Shown one piece after another: positions 15,392 to 26,069 of a stretch of 64,000 bases of DNA (the first letter of the stretch is position 1; every line of letters starts with the position of its first letter). Both the position numbers and the translations under genes were made by a program. The stretch comes from Utricularia gibba (taxonomy: Eukaryota; Streptophyta; Magnoliopsida; Lamiales; Lentibulariaceae), in contig NEEC01000029.1 of NCBI GenBank assembly GCA_002189035.1, positions 186,001 to 250,000 on the forward strand, written 5' to 3'. The notes below the pieces were generated by a model that worked only from the letters and a program-made list of their open reading frames with translations, was not told the DNA's origin and searched no databases.

Positions 15392-17162
15392 ATGTCAGCT
15401 TCATCTTCTTACTCCATATCGCGATCAAGTCTCCGGCAGCAGCGATGGAAGAGTAATTCCTTGCCGGGATCGTCGCGGCTCAATTTGCGGCTCTCGAAGT
15501 TCGATTCGAGTGAGAAACAGGCGAAAAGATGCCAGATTCTGTGCGCCTCCGTGGCTGATCACAGTTTTGCGGCCGTTGGAAACGAATACCGGACTCTCCG
15601 TTCACTGCCGGAGGACTGGAATTTGGTGCAGAGAGTGGCGGCGAGAGCGTTCGATGCCGTCGAAAATATGCTACTTTCGCGGGAAGCAGAGCACCCACTT
15701 CCTAAAACGGCGGATCCCAGTATTCAGATTTCTGGGAACTACGCGCCAGTACCAGAACAGCCGGTGAAACACAATCTAAACGTGACCGGAAGTATTCCGG
15801 CGTGCATTAATGGCGTTTATGTTCGAAACGGAGCTAACCCATTGTACGAGCCACTGGGAGGGCACCACTTATTTGACGGCGACGGTATGCTTCACGCCGT
15901 TAGTTTCTCAGGAGGAGACTCCGTTAGTTACTCTTGCCGCTTCACGGAGACTGAGAGGCTGATTCAGGAGCGCAAATTGGGGAGACCGGTTTTCCCAAAG
16001 GCCATCGGAGAACTCCACGGCCATCTGGGTATTGCGCGGCTGCTGCTTTTTTACGGCAGGGGATTGTTTGGATTGGTCGATCACCGCCGTGGAACTGGGG
16101 TGGCGAACGCCGGCGTCATCTATTTTAACCAGAGGTTATTAGCGATGTCGGAAGATGATTTACCGTATCACGTGAGAATCACTTCCACCGGCGACTTGGA
16201 AACCGTCGGAAGATATGATTTTGAGGAACAACTACAGAGCACGATGATAGCCCACCCGAAAGTAGACCCTGTCTCCGGAGAAATGTTCGCTCTAAGCTAC
16301 GACGTCGTTCAGAAACCGTATCTGAAGTATTTCAAATTCTCCGGCGACGGCAAGAAATCCCCGGACGTCGAAATCCCACTCGATGTTCCGACCATGATGC
16401 ACGATTTCGCCATTACCGAAAACTTCGTTGTGATCCCGGATCATCAATTGGTTTTCAAGCTCCAAGAAATGATCAAAGGGGGTCCCCTGTAATCTACGAC
16501 AGGGACAAAGTATCAAGATTCGGAATCTTGTCTAAAAACGCCGCAAACTCCGACGACATAATCTGGATCGATTGTCCGAATACATTCTGTTTTCATCTCT
16601 GGAACGCTTGGGAGGAGCCAGAGACCAACGAAGTCGTGGTAATCGGTTCTTGCATGACGCCGGCGGACTCCATTTTCAACGAAAGTGCTGAAAAATTGAA
16701 CAGCGTATTGTCGGAAATTCGTCTTAATTTGATCTCCGGCGAGTCACGACAGCGCCGTATCATTTCCACCGACCAGCAGATCAATCTGGAAGCCGGGATG
16801 GTCAACCGAAATCTCCTTGGGCGGAAAACGCGTTACGTTTATTTAGCTATCGCAGAGCCGTGGCCCAAAGTATCCGGGTTCGCGAAGGTGGACTTGTCTA
16901 CCGGAAAAGTTGAGAAGTACATGTACGGCGATCGGAGGTTCGGGGTGAGCCGTTCTTTCTGCCAAATTCTGAGGGAACAGGAGGGGAAGACGAGGGATAC
17001 ATTCTGGGCTTCGTGCACGACGATGCAACGGGAATATCAGAAGTTCAGATCGTGAACGCCAAGAATCTAGTGATGGAAGCTTCGATTAAGCTCCCCTCCC
17101 GAGTACCGTACGGCTTCCATGGAACCTTTATACCATCGAAAATGCTGGAAAATCAAGCCTGA
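15392..17162 (+). CDS. NCED: 9-cis-epoxycarotenoid dioxygenase, two apparent frameshifts
   Basis: An intronless gene, as expected for NCED. It reads as 590 aa if two missing bases are allowed. The first open part (15392-16492) has a Ser/Arg-rich plastid transit peptide and then family signatures: [35 protein letters not shown] and [18 protein letters not shown]. The frame breaks at 16478-16487 (GGGGGTCCCC; MIKGG should run on into [13 protein letters not shown]) and again at 16942-16945 (GGGG where GGGGG is needed to read FGGEPFFLP). The final frame ends PYGFHGTF...MLENQA with TGA at 17160-17162. The enzyme cleaves 9-cis-violaxanthin/neoxanthin to xanthoxin in plastids, the rate-limiting step of abscisic acid synthesis. 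Apart from the two one-base losses every family motif is kept, so sequencing error is likelier than decay. A G-box lies in the promoter. Confidence 0.9.
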
Positions 17163-17789
17163 AAGTGCAGTGCAGTGTACATAGAAGCTGTTCAAAGAAG
17201 AGGAAGTGAGAGACTTTGCAGAGGGATTTTGCAGCATCGTCCCCGCGGTCCCTCCCCTCTCTGTGTCACTTCAGTTCACTGGTTTTCATATTGCTCGTTG
17301 CTTCATTCATTTATTTGTTTGTCTTCAAAATGGTGTAAAGAAGTGTTATTTTATTACTTCCATAGAAATGTGACACCCAGCTACATCATTCAACTATCGC
17401 GCACCGCAGTGCAAGGGCAATGGGAGATTTGTTATTACAATCATTATTACAGAAGTGCACATCCATGTCCCTTCAGACATGTACCTGGATTTATAGCGAA
17501 TAGTAATGGCGATGGATGGATGCATCGACCCTTCGTTTTCCAAGTACCCGGTACCCTGTTGGCTCTCGCTTCTAATTCACTTCCAACTACTGCATTCTGT
17601 TCTGAGACCACAGAAGTGCCCATGCATTTGCCCACCAGCACAGAAAGCCCATTTCTTTGTATGCTGAGTTGATGTTACAATGGGGCACCCCCATTTGAGC
17701 AGCCCAAGTCTTTGGAATTGGTAGAGAAATACGACTGTTCAGCAAAGCAAGCCAAGAACAAGATTTGATGTCATCTACAGCAATGAAGG
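17163..17789. other. Convergent 3' region of NCED and NAA38
   Basis: The genes on either side face each other, so this stretch should hold both 3' UTRs. No coding frame with family similarity is seen. Confidence 0.5.
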
Positions 17790-18146
17790 TTAGCTTTCGT
17801 TCACAAGGGAGAGAAGAGACAGTTGCTCCTCAAGGGAGCAATCAGCATGGCAGGAAGTTCGACAGGCGGATGGAATAAGAATGAGGCCGACACCACGATG
17901 CTCCATGGGAAACGTTGATGTTCGTCTTGTGCTACGATACTCAAATGCATCTTGAAGAATAATGTTGCCTTGTTTGTCCATGCAGTAGAATGATCCTAAA
18001 AAGAACCTCCCGTCTTTGACTCCGACCAGCATTTGACGGTAGATCAGTTTCTTTGTCTGTGCAATGTATCTCGAGGTTTGTGTATTGGAAGAACCATAGC
18101 TTCCTTCTTTATCCAAAGGCACTCTTGACTCTTCTGCCGCCTCCAT
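17790..18146 (-). CDS. NAA38: N-alpha-acetyltransferase 38, NatC auxiliary subunit (LSM domain)
   Basis: A 118-aa protein starting at the ATG at 18146 (MEAAEESRVPLDKEG). The LSM/Sm-like fold is visible from residue 35 on: LIYRQMLVGVKDGRFFLGSF, CMDKQGNIILQDA and RGVGLILIPSA. This matches NAA38/LSMD1 (Mak31 in yeast), a small subunit of the NatC complex that acetylates protein N-termini co-translationally on cytosolic ribosomes. The coding part is a single exon. An AG acceptor just upstream (after a CT-rich tract ending near 18152) suggests a leader intron, with the first exon near 18600-18660. A generic Sm-like protein is the alternative, but the DKQGNIILQDA core followed by a hydrophobic GLILIP strand favours NAA38. 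Confidence 0.85.
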   Translation of the reverse strand: MEAAEESRVPLDKEGSYGSSNTQTSRYIAQTKKLIYRQMLVGVKDGRFFLGSFYCMDKQGNIILQDAFEYRSTRRTSTFPMEHRGVGLILIPSACRTSCHADCSLEEQLSLLSLVNES

Positions 18147-18760
18147 CAACCCTGAAAGAGAGAATTTTGCAATTGTTGTTAAAATTCTAGAGACGGGCCT
18201 ACTCACTTAAGAAGAATTCGCACGATCATAGCATCTATAGGAAAGGAATCACACCCAGAAGGGTGTTCTGCACTAGTTACCAATACTCTACCTCACATCA
18301 GATCATCTTACAGAATAGATTACAAATGGATCTATCGGAGCTCCGGATAGGAAGGTTTAACACAGAGGATCCCTCATGCAAATTTGACTTATCTGAAGCA
18401 CCATTTGCGAAATATCCGAGGATCTTGCTGAAAATATGTTATCTAATCGGAAGCAGGGTGAACTTGTTGCAAGATATTTTAAAGCGCGAATAACTAACTC
18501 AGCAACAAAACAATAAAGAAAATTTCATTATCCGTAGAAGGAAATCTACCACAAATTCACTGCACCCAAGGGACAAGAATCACCGCGCCTTAAACTACCG
18601 GAGTCGTCCAGTACGCTCAACTCCGTTTCCGCCGGCGATCTTGAAGCCCTAGCCAAGAAATTTGTGCCCACAGCCTATGCGCAGGAATGCCTCCCGTATA
18701 AGGCGCGAGGGACAGTTTGTGGGCCTTAAATATTGGGCCTCATCACCCCAAAACCTCGAT
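18147..18760 (-). promoter_or_regulatory. Leader intron and site II promoter of NAA38
   Basis: Two site II elements (AGGCCCAATATTTAAGGCCC on the minus strand, about 18719-18740) lie upstream of the presumed first non-coding exon, and a TAGGGCTTC element lies near 18645-18653. The stretch 18160-18590 is best read as an intron within the leader. Confidence 0.45.
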
Positions 18761-19172
18761 CCAGTACCGCTCCTCCTAGCACCGGCAATCCTGGGGATAT
18801 TCAAAGTAAGCATCTCCATTACATTCAAGTCTCCGGTGGGGTTGTTCGAAGGAAGCTGATACTTGCAGTTGGTCTGGTCTGAATGGAGTCATGCATTTGT
18901 CTCCAAGCCGCGAAAGGAGACATCGTAGAGACACAATAATTCCTCCTCGCGACTCTCTTTTTCTAGCAAAACTGCTCCACGGTTCGAGCGAGGTTCATCA
19001 GTCTCCTTCAGCTTGTAATAGATTCCTTGGATTCTGCTGCAAGTTGCAGCGGGGACCTCGGAGAGAATGGCCTTCCCGTCTGGCACAAGTAGGAACGAAT
19101 GCGGGTCGGGGCGTCCAAGATCCGTTATGTTTTCCGAATCGGATGGTCCGGAAACCGTTGGATTTGAAATAA
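18760..19172 (-). pseudogene. Unidentified coding-like remnant
   Basis: Two adjacent open blocks on the minus strand look coding. Block A (19172 to about 18890) reads through LVPDGKAILSEVPAATC, ESREEELLCLYD and GLETNA before a stop. Block B (about 18873 to 18660) reads YQLPSNNPTGDLNVMEML. They lie end to end and could be one gene broken by a stop, cut off by the NAA38 promoter. I do not recognise the family. Chance open frame is possible. Confidence 0.25.
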
Positions 19173-19889
19173 GCTTAGCCAGCTGTAGGCAGAGTAGGAC
19201 AGGCGAAATTATTGATTCTCTGATTCCTTAGGATTGGTGGCTTGCTGACTGGATATACCAGATAAGCCTATAGATACACAAGTCTCTCTCTATTGACACA
19301 CCAACACCTAGCCACATTCTATTCATACATGATTAATATTTGGTATTAGAACTAAACCCGAATACATGATGGATGGTGATATAAATCTCAACGAATACGT
19401 CGAGTTTTCGATATTTGGTGAATCCTACCTAAGTAAGGATGGAAATACGATTATGCATAAATCTTATATTGATTATGAATGAGTGACTTCAAAATTGGGT
19501 TAATGAAAGTAAAATGATGGAGTATATGCATCATGGATGAAGTTGCATTATATGAAAAGCGCTTTAGTGGTATGAAACACGATTTCGGTTACAAAACCAA
19601 AGGCAATGATTGGACAATTAAATGAATTTTTTTGGGGGAAAAAAGGGCTATAAATTAAGCAAAAAATGGGGGACAAAAAAAAGGTAAAGACTTCATTTGT
19701 CAGTGTAATGGCGTCTTCGTCTCTCTCATTTCGCCACTGAAAACGCATACACACTGCGTGCTGTTCTGTTAAGTCTCTGCGCGCTCCGCTTCGCTTGCTC
19801 TCGTTCAGTTTATTTGGGGTTTCTCGTATGGTGTTTCGTAAAAGATACTGAGTGGCTAATTTGAGGGAATTCTGGTAATTTTGGAGGAT
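19173..19889. other. Spacer and leader of the F-box gene
   Basis: AT-rich to 19680, then a GC-richer stretch that should be the promoter and 5' leader of the F-box gene. No other gene is seen. Confidence 0.5.
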
Positions 19890-21032
19890 ATGGATTCGGT
19901 TCTACCAGATCTGGGAGGTAAGGTGCATCCAGAGCCGATTGACCACATCGATCGGCTTCCTGATTCATTGATACTCTTGATCTTCAACAAAATAGGGGAT
20001 GTTAAAGCTTTGGGTAAGTGTTGCGTCGTCTCCAAGAGATTCCACTCTCTGGTTCCACAGGTGGATAACGTCATAGTGCGTGTGGACTGTGTCATCTCTG
20101 ATGATGGGCCTTCAGCTGCATCTTCATCGTCGGCTGCTTCATTAGCTATTGTTCACAAACCTCGGTGCCCAATTTCGGCTCTTTTTCGGATATTTTCTGT
20201 TTTCTTTAAGCCCTTGCAGTCCCTTTCTCGTCTTATAGCACCTTCGCAGCGTCGTTTGGCTCTATCTGATGATTTTGATGGCGATTCAGACCAAAATAGC
20301 GTGACCCACCACTCGCCTACCCAGGTCCTGAAAAATTTCAATGAAATCAAGTTCCTGAGGATTGAACTTCCTGGAGGGGAACTAGGGCTTGATGAAGGGG
20401 TTCTCCTTAAGTGGAAGGCTAATTTCGGATCAACGCTTGATAATTGTGCAATTCTTGGTGCATCAAGTATTGTTCAAAGTTCCACCAAGAACTGTGAATC
20501 CCCAGGTAGTTCTGGAAGCAATGATGCCACTGGTGCAGGGGAAACGGATAATGGGGGCATACCAGAGTCCTTTTACACCAATGGAGGTCTGAAATTGCGC
20601 GTTGTGTGGACTATCAGTTCATTGATAGCAGCGTCTGCGAGGCATTATCTGCTGCAGCCTATCATAGAAGAGCATAAGACAATGGAGAGCCTTGTTTTGA
20701 CAGATGTCGATGGTCAGGGAGTCTTGTCCATGAACAAGGAGCAATTGGAGGAGCTGAGAGTAAAGCCTCTGTCTGCATCGTCGGCATCCAAGAGGACCCT
20801 TGTTCCTGCTCTGAACATGCGGTTGTGGTATGCACAGCATCTCGATTTGCCTAATGGGGTGATCTTAAAAGGGGCGACCTTGGTTGCAGTAAGGCCAAGT
20901 GATCAGCCGAATAAGGATTTGGTGTGTTCAGAAGTGGATTGGATCGCTTCAGCTTTTGAAGAGCCGTTTCAAACCGCTGCCCGAATGCTGGTGAAGAGGA
21001 GAACGTATTGCCTGGAAATGAACTCTTTCTAA
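19890..21032 (+). CDS. F-box protein of the AUF (auxin up-regulated F-box) group
   Basis: Intronless, 380 aa from the ATG at 19890 (MDSVLPDLGGKVHPEP). The F-box follows at about residues 19-60: IDRLPDSLILLIFNKIGDVK, CCVVSKRFHSLVPQVDNV and VRVDCVISDD. Such proteins bind SKP1 in SCF ubiquitin ligases and choose targets for degradation. The remainder (NEIKFLRIELPGGEL, LRVVWTISSLIAASARHYLL, LNMRLWYAQHLDLPNGV, CSEVDWIASAFEEPF) matches the Arabidopsis At1g30200/At1g22220/At1g78100 group, known to be auxin-inducible and to affect auxin transport. The in-frame TTG at 19881 is not used as the start because a good ATG lies nine bases on. No defects are seen. Confidence 0.85.
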   Translation: MDSVLPDLGGKVHPEPIDHIDRLPDSLILLIFNKIGDVKALGKCCVVSKRFHSLVPQVDNVIVRVDCVISDDGPSAASSSSAASLAIVHKPRCPISALFRIFSVFFKPLQSLSRLIAPSQRRLALSDDFDGDSDQNSVTHHSPTQVLKNFNEIKFLRIELPGGELGLDEGVLLKWKANFGSTLDNCAILGASSIVQSSTKNCESPGSSGSNDATGAGETDNGGIPESFYTNGGLKLRVVWTISSLIAASARHYLLQPIIEEHKTMESLVLTDVDGQGVLSMNKEQLEELRVKPLSASSASKRTLVPALNMRLWYAQHLDLPNGVILKGATLVAVRPSDQPNKDLVCSEVDWIASAFEEPFQTAARMLVKRRTYCLEMNSF

Positions 21033-22395
21033 AGGTTGGTTTTTTATCATAAACATTTCAGTTCCTTGTTCACTACTCAAGTTATTACCCTTTCTTTCAT
21101 CCAGATTTCGGTTGATTAGAAGGGTCGTGATAATCATCATCAGCGTTTGCCCATTTGGCCTTATGACTACCATTGCTGAGTGATGCCCTATGTAGTAATT
21201 TCTTAGCCATCATCTACCTTGTGGTTAGGAATCACATCCACTTGCAGTTTCGTTAGCATCTTCTCCAGGAAACAGATTGTTTTTTAGTACATGATGCTTT
21301 TCTAAACCATAGCTTGTGTATCATGACAGTTGGTTCTATGGAGTGAAGCAAAGTTGATGTGGTGAAGGTGATCAATTCCATGTACATGGGAATTGTTGTG
21401 TAGCTGCCTCCCTGTGAATACTTTTTAGGCATCCAATCCAGCACATGTGTACTTCGTCTGTTGTGTGGTGGTGACTGATGTCCCCTATAAGATTATCTAG
21501 AAGTACTTCTTCTGCATAACAATAAACTCCCAGTTGATCCAAATCAGCTTCTTGTGTATCCTGATGACTATGGTTTCTTTTTGCAACATCTTCCCAACAT
21601 TATACGCAGAGGAACTGTCTTGAATGGGACTCAAGTTCAATAAGTAGCCATGTGTGTTTTTTTTTTTTTTTTTTTTGGGCTTGTTCGAGTTTGGTTGATG
21701 AGGTAGCTGCAATGCTTTCCTCTCTGTTTTCTTGGTACGACCTGGTTGCGTTTGTTGAACCGACAAGGTTCTCGGCCATCCGGTCCAACGGAGATGTGCA
21801 ACACTAATTATCCATCTCAGACAAGGGAAGACTGCTTAAAATTGGACTGCAAGAAGTCATGCATATGATGATTCTGTAAGATCATACAGGAAGCAGGCGT
21901 GCTTCTGGTTCCAAAACGGCAAGGGAATTAGCATTACAACACGCGGAGTTTTATTACATGCCCCAAAAGAGTTCCGGCTGCAACATAACACGCAGAGATG
22001 GGTCTGGACTCCTTTCACCGCAGCCCCACACCACGGCTACCTGTGAATCATCAAGATTTCTTAAAGGGTGATTAAGTGATAAACTGCGTTGTTAAAATAC
22101 TTCACAGTGTGACTTGATCATCTCTAAGAAAACGCGGAAAAGAGAATCCTTGAAAACACTGTTTTATCAACTTGTCCTGATTTGATGAAACCGAGAAAAA
22201 TGGGGAAACTTGTAATGATAGATGTGACATGTCAAAAACAGAGGAGCTAGAGATCCATCCATCAATGGCGGAAACGAGAAACGGGGCTTGAATTCATGAT
22301 TGGACTATGACGGCAAGAATGCAAGAATATGGAAATCGGCGGTAAAGACAAGGTTTTTTTGTAGAAGAAGTTACCGGGATTGAGGAAGTATATCA
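21033..22395. other. Convergent spacer between the F-box and TCP genes
   Basis: Holds the 3' ends of the two facing genes. A run of about 20 T lies at 21658-21677. No further coding frame is supported. Confidence 0.5.
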
Positions 22396-23602
22396 TCAGT
22401 TGTTCCCCCTTCCCCTGTGTGCAGAGTGCCGGCTTCCATTGTCACTACCGGCATCGTATCCGGCTAGAAACTGGTGATGTTGGTTATCCACCCCTGCGAA
22501 GAAGCTCACCGGAGAACCGTCGGAAAAGCTCTGTATGTGAGGCAACAATGAGGGCGAGGAAGAATTGGACTGAAGGGTCCCCCTGTTGAATCCGGCGAGG
22601 CCTGAAGAAGCAGCAGAAGATGAGATTGAGAAGGTCAGATTACTATACTCGTGGCTGCTTCCATTGTGTTGATTTGTATTTATATTTGAACCATTGACCA
22701 CTTGTACTAAGTGGTCAGGTACAAACGAATATTGTTGCAGCTCCGGTTGGTGGTCCCCCGCCGCTAATCCGAACATCGGCGAATAAAAACGGCTGTGGAT
22801 TTCTCCGCCGCGACCAGAAGGCGGCGGAGTTAGCAAACCAGAACACAAGTAATCCCATTGCTTTGAAGATTTCAGGAAGAAGCTTGAATCAGTCGCAGTA
22901 CCATCTGCGGCGGCGCCGGAGCTGGAATTCTCATGAACGGAGCTGTTGTTTGGGCTCGAACCACTTTTGTTTATTCCTCCACCTACTCCGTTGAGAAGCT
23001 CTGTGAATGAAGTTGTTCGAGAAATAGGATTATTTTTGTTCATAGACGCATTCTCCTTTTCCTTCTCCTTCTCTGCAACCCTTTCTTTTGCTCTTTCTCG
23101 AGCTTTAATCCTGATCTCGGATCTGGATAACGAAAGCCCGGAACCTTTACTAGTTTCAGAAGCGCTGCTACATGCTGACGACTTCGTGACCAACTGTTGA
23201 CGGAAGCTCGGATCTACGCCGCTGCCGCAGCCGTCCATTTCCACTTCCGCCGAGTCTAACCCGAGCTGATCGCTACCTCCTGTACTAGACTTCTTCTCGT
23301 CGCTGAGCTGATTCGGGGTCTCTGGGAACGCATTCGGAATTGGCGGCAGCTCAGCGATGGAACTCGCCGCCGCTTTCAATAACCACTCCACCGCCTTGCT
23401 CGGCTGGTCGTAGCCTAACCGATCTTGCAAATCGTAAAACTGGATTGCAGTGTTTACCGATAGCCGCACACGGCGGTCCCTCAGCCCCTTCGAAGTCAAA
23501 ACTTTGCTGTGTCTATCTTTCCCACCGGAAGCCCGTGAAACCCTAACGATTCGTGACGACGGCCAGGCGTAAAATCTCCCCATTGCCGCAGTAAATTCAA
23601 CT

Positions 23603-23634
<32 letters not shown>

Positions 23635-23781
23635 CCCGATTTTAGCACCGCTGCCTCTTTCACTTTCCCCTTCCGCCTCGTCGTCCTGAAACTGATCTTC
23701 CATTTTCTCATTCCCTGATTCTAACCTCCCATCTCCATTGTTACCTCTCTGAAACTTACATCGAATCCCATCTCCACCCAT
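22396..23781 (-). CDS. CIN-class TCP transcription factor with R domain (TCP2/TCP24 type)
   Basis: Intronless coding region, 461 aa, start ATG at 23781. A poly-Gly tract (residues 49-60) precedes the TCP DNA-binding bHLH at about residues 86-143: [39 protein letters not shown] and [12 protein letters not shown]. The Arg/Glu-rich R domain lies at about 222-243 ([19 protein letters not shown]). TCP domain plus R domain plus a miR319 target near the 3' end defines the TCP2/TCP24 branch of CIN-type TCPs, which restrain cell proliferation in leaves. The nuclear protein ends [10 protein letters not shown]. The leader probably extends past 24000 with an intron, but I could not fix its limits. Confidence 0.92.
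22565..22585 (-). promoter_or_regulatory. miR319 target site in the TCP mRNA
   Basis: The plus strand reads TTGGACTGAAGGG here, identical to the first 13 bases of miR319 as I know it, so the TCP messenger carries the complementary site inside its coding region (encoding RGTLQSN). This is the conserved miR319 position in CIN-class TCPs. Confidence 0.85.
23603..23634. repeat. GCC trinucleotide tract encoding poly-Gly
   Basis: About ten CCG/GCC units within the TCP coding region, giving the Gly run at residues 49-60. Such tracts vary in length between alleles. Confidence 0.85.
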
Positions 23782-26069
23782 AACAAAAGCTTATCATTCC
23801 TTCTCCAAAATGCCTCTTCTCCTCTCCATCTAAGATCATAAGCAAAGGGGCGAAATATCTGAAATCCTTAATTAGGGTTCTACTGAGAAAAATCGTCTGC
23901 CTTCACAGAAGCCCAGATGCCACTACACCTTGACCGTCCTCGAAATTGATGGATTTCCAGGGAAATCTTCTGCTTTTTCAGAGAGGTGTAATGCAAAATA
24001 CATACAAAAGTCTAATATCCTTCACAGAGAAAGAGGTCAGGACGGCGGGTAAGCGAAAGCTTTTTGCAGTGCTTCCAAAACAAGAAACCCGCGCCAAGAC
24101 TGCAACTCCTAGCAGATCTGCAAACAAAACCATTAAATCAAGTCACACCAAAAACTACGAGATCTGGAGTCGAAGAAACTCAAACCCAGAAAAGCAAAAG
24201 TAGAAACTTTATACAAAAATTTCATCTGGGGGTTGGTTGGTTCCTTTAAGTTGTTGTTTATGAATGAGATGTGAGAAGAAGCTACGACTTAGGCAGATTT
24301 CTTTTCAGAAACACGATAGAGACCGGTGGTTGTGAGAAGGTGAAAAAGAGAAGGCCTTACGCCATTAAAGCTTCGCCGGCCCAGAACTTGCAGACACAAA
24401 TGACCTCTTCTTCTTCTTCTACACCGCGCAAGAAAGTTTCTTCCTACCTCTAGACTCCGTGATATCGTTAAAAACACTCAAAACAACAAAACTGGGATTG
24501 AAAAAAACAGGTTCTTGAAAAGCTCATGAACTTTTTCCCTTGTGGGAAATATTGAAAACTCGAAATGCTGGAGAAAACAGAAATCCCACCTCTGAACCCC
24601 TTGTAGACACCGGAAAAGTTGCATAGAAACCCACCAACGCCAACGTCTGAGTAGTCACTTCTCTGTGTTAATATTTTTATATTGGGTAGAATATTGCTAA
24701 ACAGCACCCAAAAACGAACAAGGGCACGGCCACAGCATAAGGCCAACGCTTCGGACCGCATCTGCATGGTTGTCCCCATCTCGACAAGAATTCCTAATTC
24801 CATCTTCTTCCTCAATGAATCCCCACCTTCTCCATTCAGACAAACACCTCTCACATTAAATTTGAACTCATCACATGATTCGGTTCAGCCAAAATTCCTT
24901 TGAAAAAGAACCAGGACCCCAATAAGCTCATGTTCCTTTCTTTTCTATTATTTTACAAGCAGTTCAAAAATCAAGAAAATTATTTACATGAGGAACAAAG
25001 ATTTAAGATAAAAAAAAATTCTCTCGCATTTTTTTATTTTTTTAAGGAAGATAACAACATAGATACTCTTGTCTTAGCATAAGCCCATAGGTGGCAGGGG
25101 TATTTATGGAATTTCCCAGTAATTTTTTGTTCCAACGGAAATTTACCATCTATAAGACTATAACCATATCTTCTTGGAGTAATATTTTCTTGTTTTTGTA
25201 TTTTGATTTCTTGTGTGGGCTCAAGAGGGCCCAATAAATAAAGGGTCAATAATGGGTCACATTTGAAATGGCCCATTAACGGGCCCGTTAATAACCCAGA
25301 GTCTGACTCAGCAATCACCCGTTGCCCTCGGAGGACGTATAATGCTCTGCACTTACAAGTTTTTTTTTAAATATTTCATAAGCATCCGTACGTATGGCAT
25401 TAAATCCTCGTTCATGAAAAGTAACCAGTAGCAGTAGGCATTTGACATAGAGAGCATAGGGGTGTTATTTATTCGGTGAATCGTAGTTATCAGGTACTTT
25501 GGGGTGCTGGCTGTTAGCTGTTCAGAGAAGAAAAGAAAAAGCACTGATATCGAACCAGGAATCAGTTTTTTGGTTTGTTGATGATTTCTTTGGCATTCAG
25601 ATCTTATCAACGAAATCCTATGGTATTGAATACCCCCAAGTGCTCAGGTTTTGTTTTTTGGAGGTGCCCCAGTATTCGTCTAAAACATTTGGAGGTGATT
25701 AATCAAGGGCTAGATTAGCTGTCGAGGTTAGCGATGTCGGGATCGAAGGGAACACTTCTAGACGCTATATGTTTGACTTTAGCGCAAGTTGGCGATGCAA
25801 CCTTGGAAATGGGTAACTGGGAATATTATTTCTTTAATGTCGGTTGGTGGTTTTTTAAACCTGGTAGGATTCGTATGCGTGCAACGGGAACCAATGGCGC
25901 GAGGTGTTTTCTGGTAATGTAGTTGCCTTGCTTCCCGGTTTTCTGTAGGATTCAAAGACGAGGCTTTGTGTTGAAGGGAAGGTGGGGTGGTTTCCAGCGT
26001 CTACTGCATCGGCATTTTGCATCAGGGAAGAGAGTAAAAGTGGCCTGATTTGAGATACCCGAGATTCTG
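23782..26069. other. Divergent spacer: TCP promoter/leader and CIPK promoter/leader
   Basis: The left part is probably TCP leader with an intron. Site II elements (GTGGGCTC, GAGGGCCCAA, ATGGCCCATTA, CGGGCCCG) cluster at 25215-25287 and face the CIPK gene. The stretch 25500-26069 is likely CIPK leader. No independent gene is supported. Confidence 0.5.

Noticed and set aside
24468-24854. A 128-aa minus frame at 24468-24854
   Set aside because: Lies in the probable TCP leader/promoter, has no recognisable motif and poor coding character.
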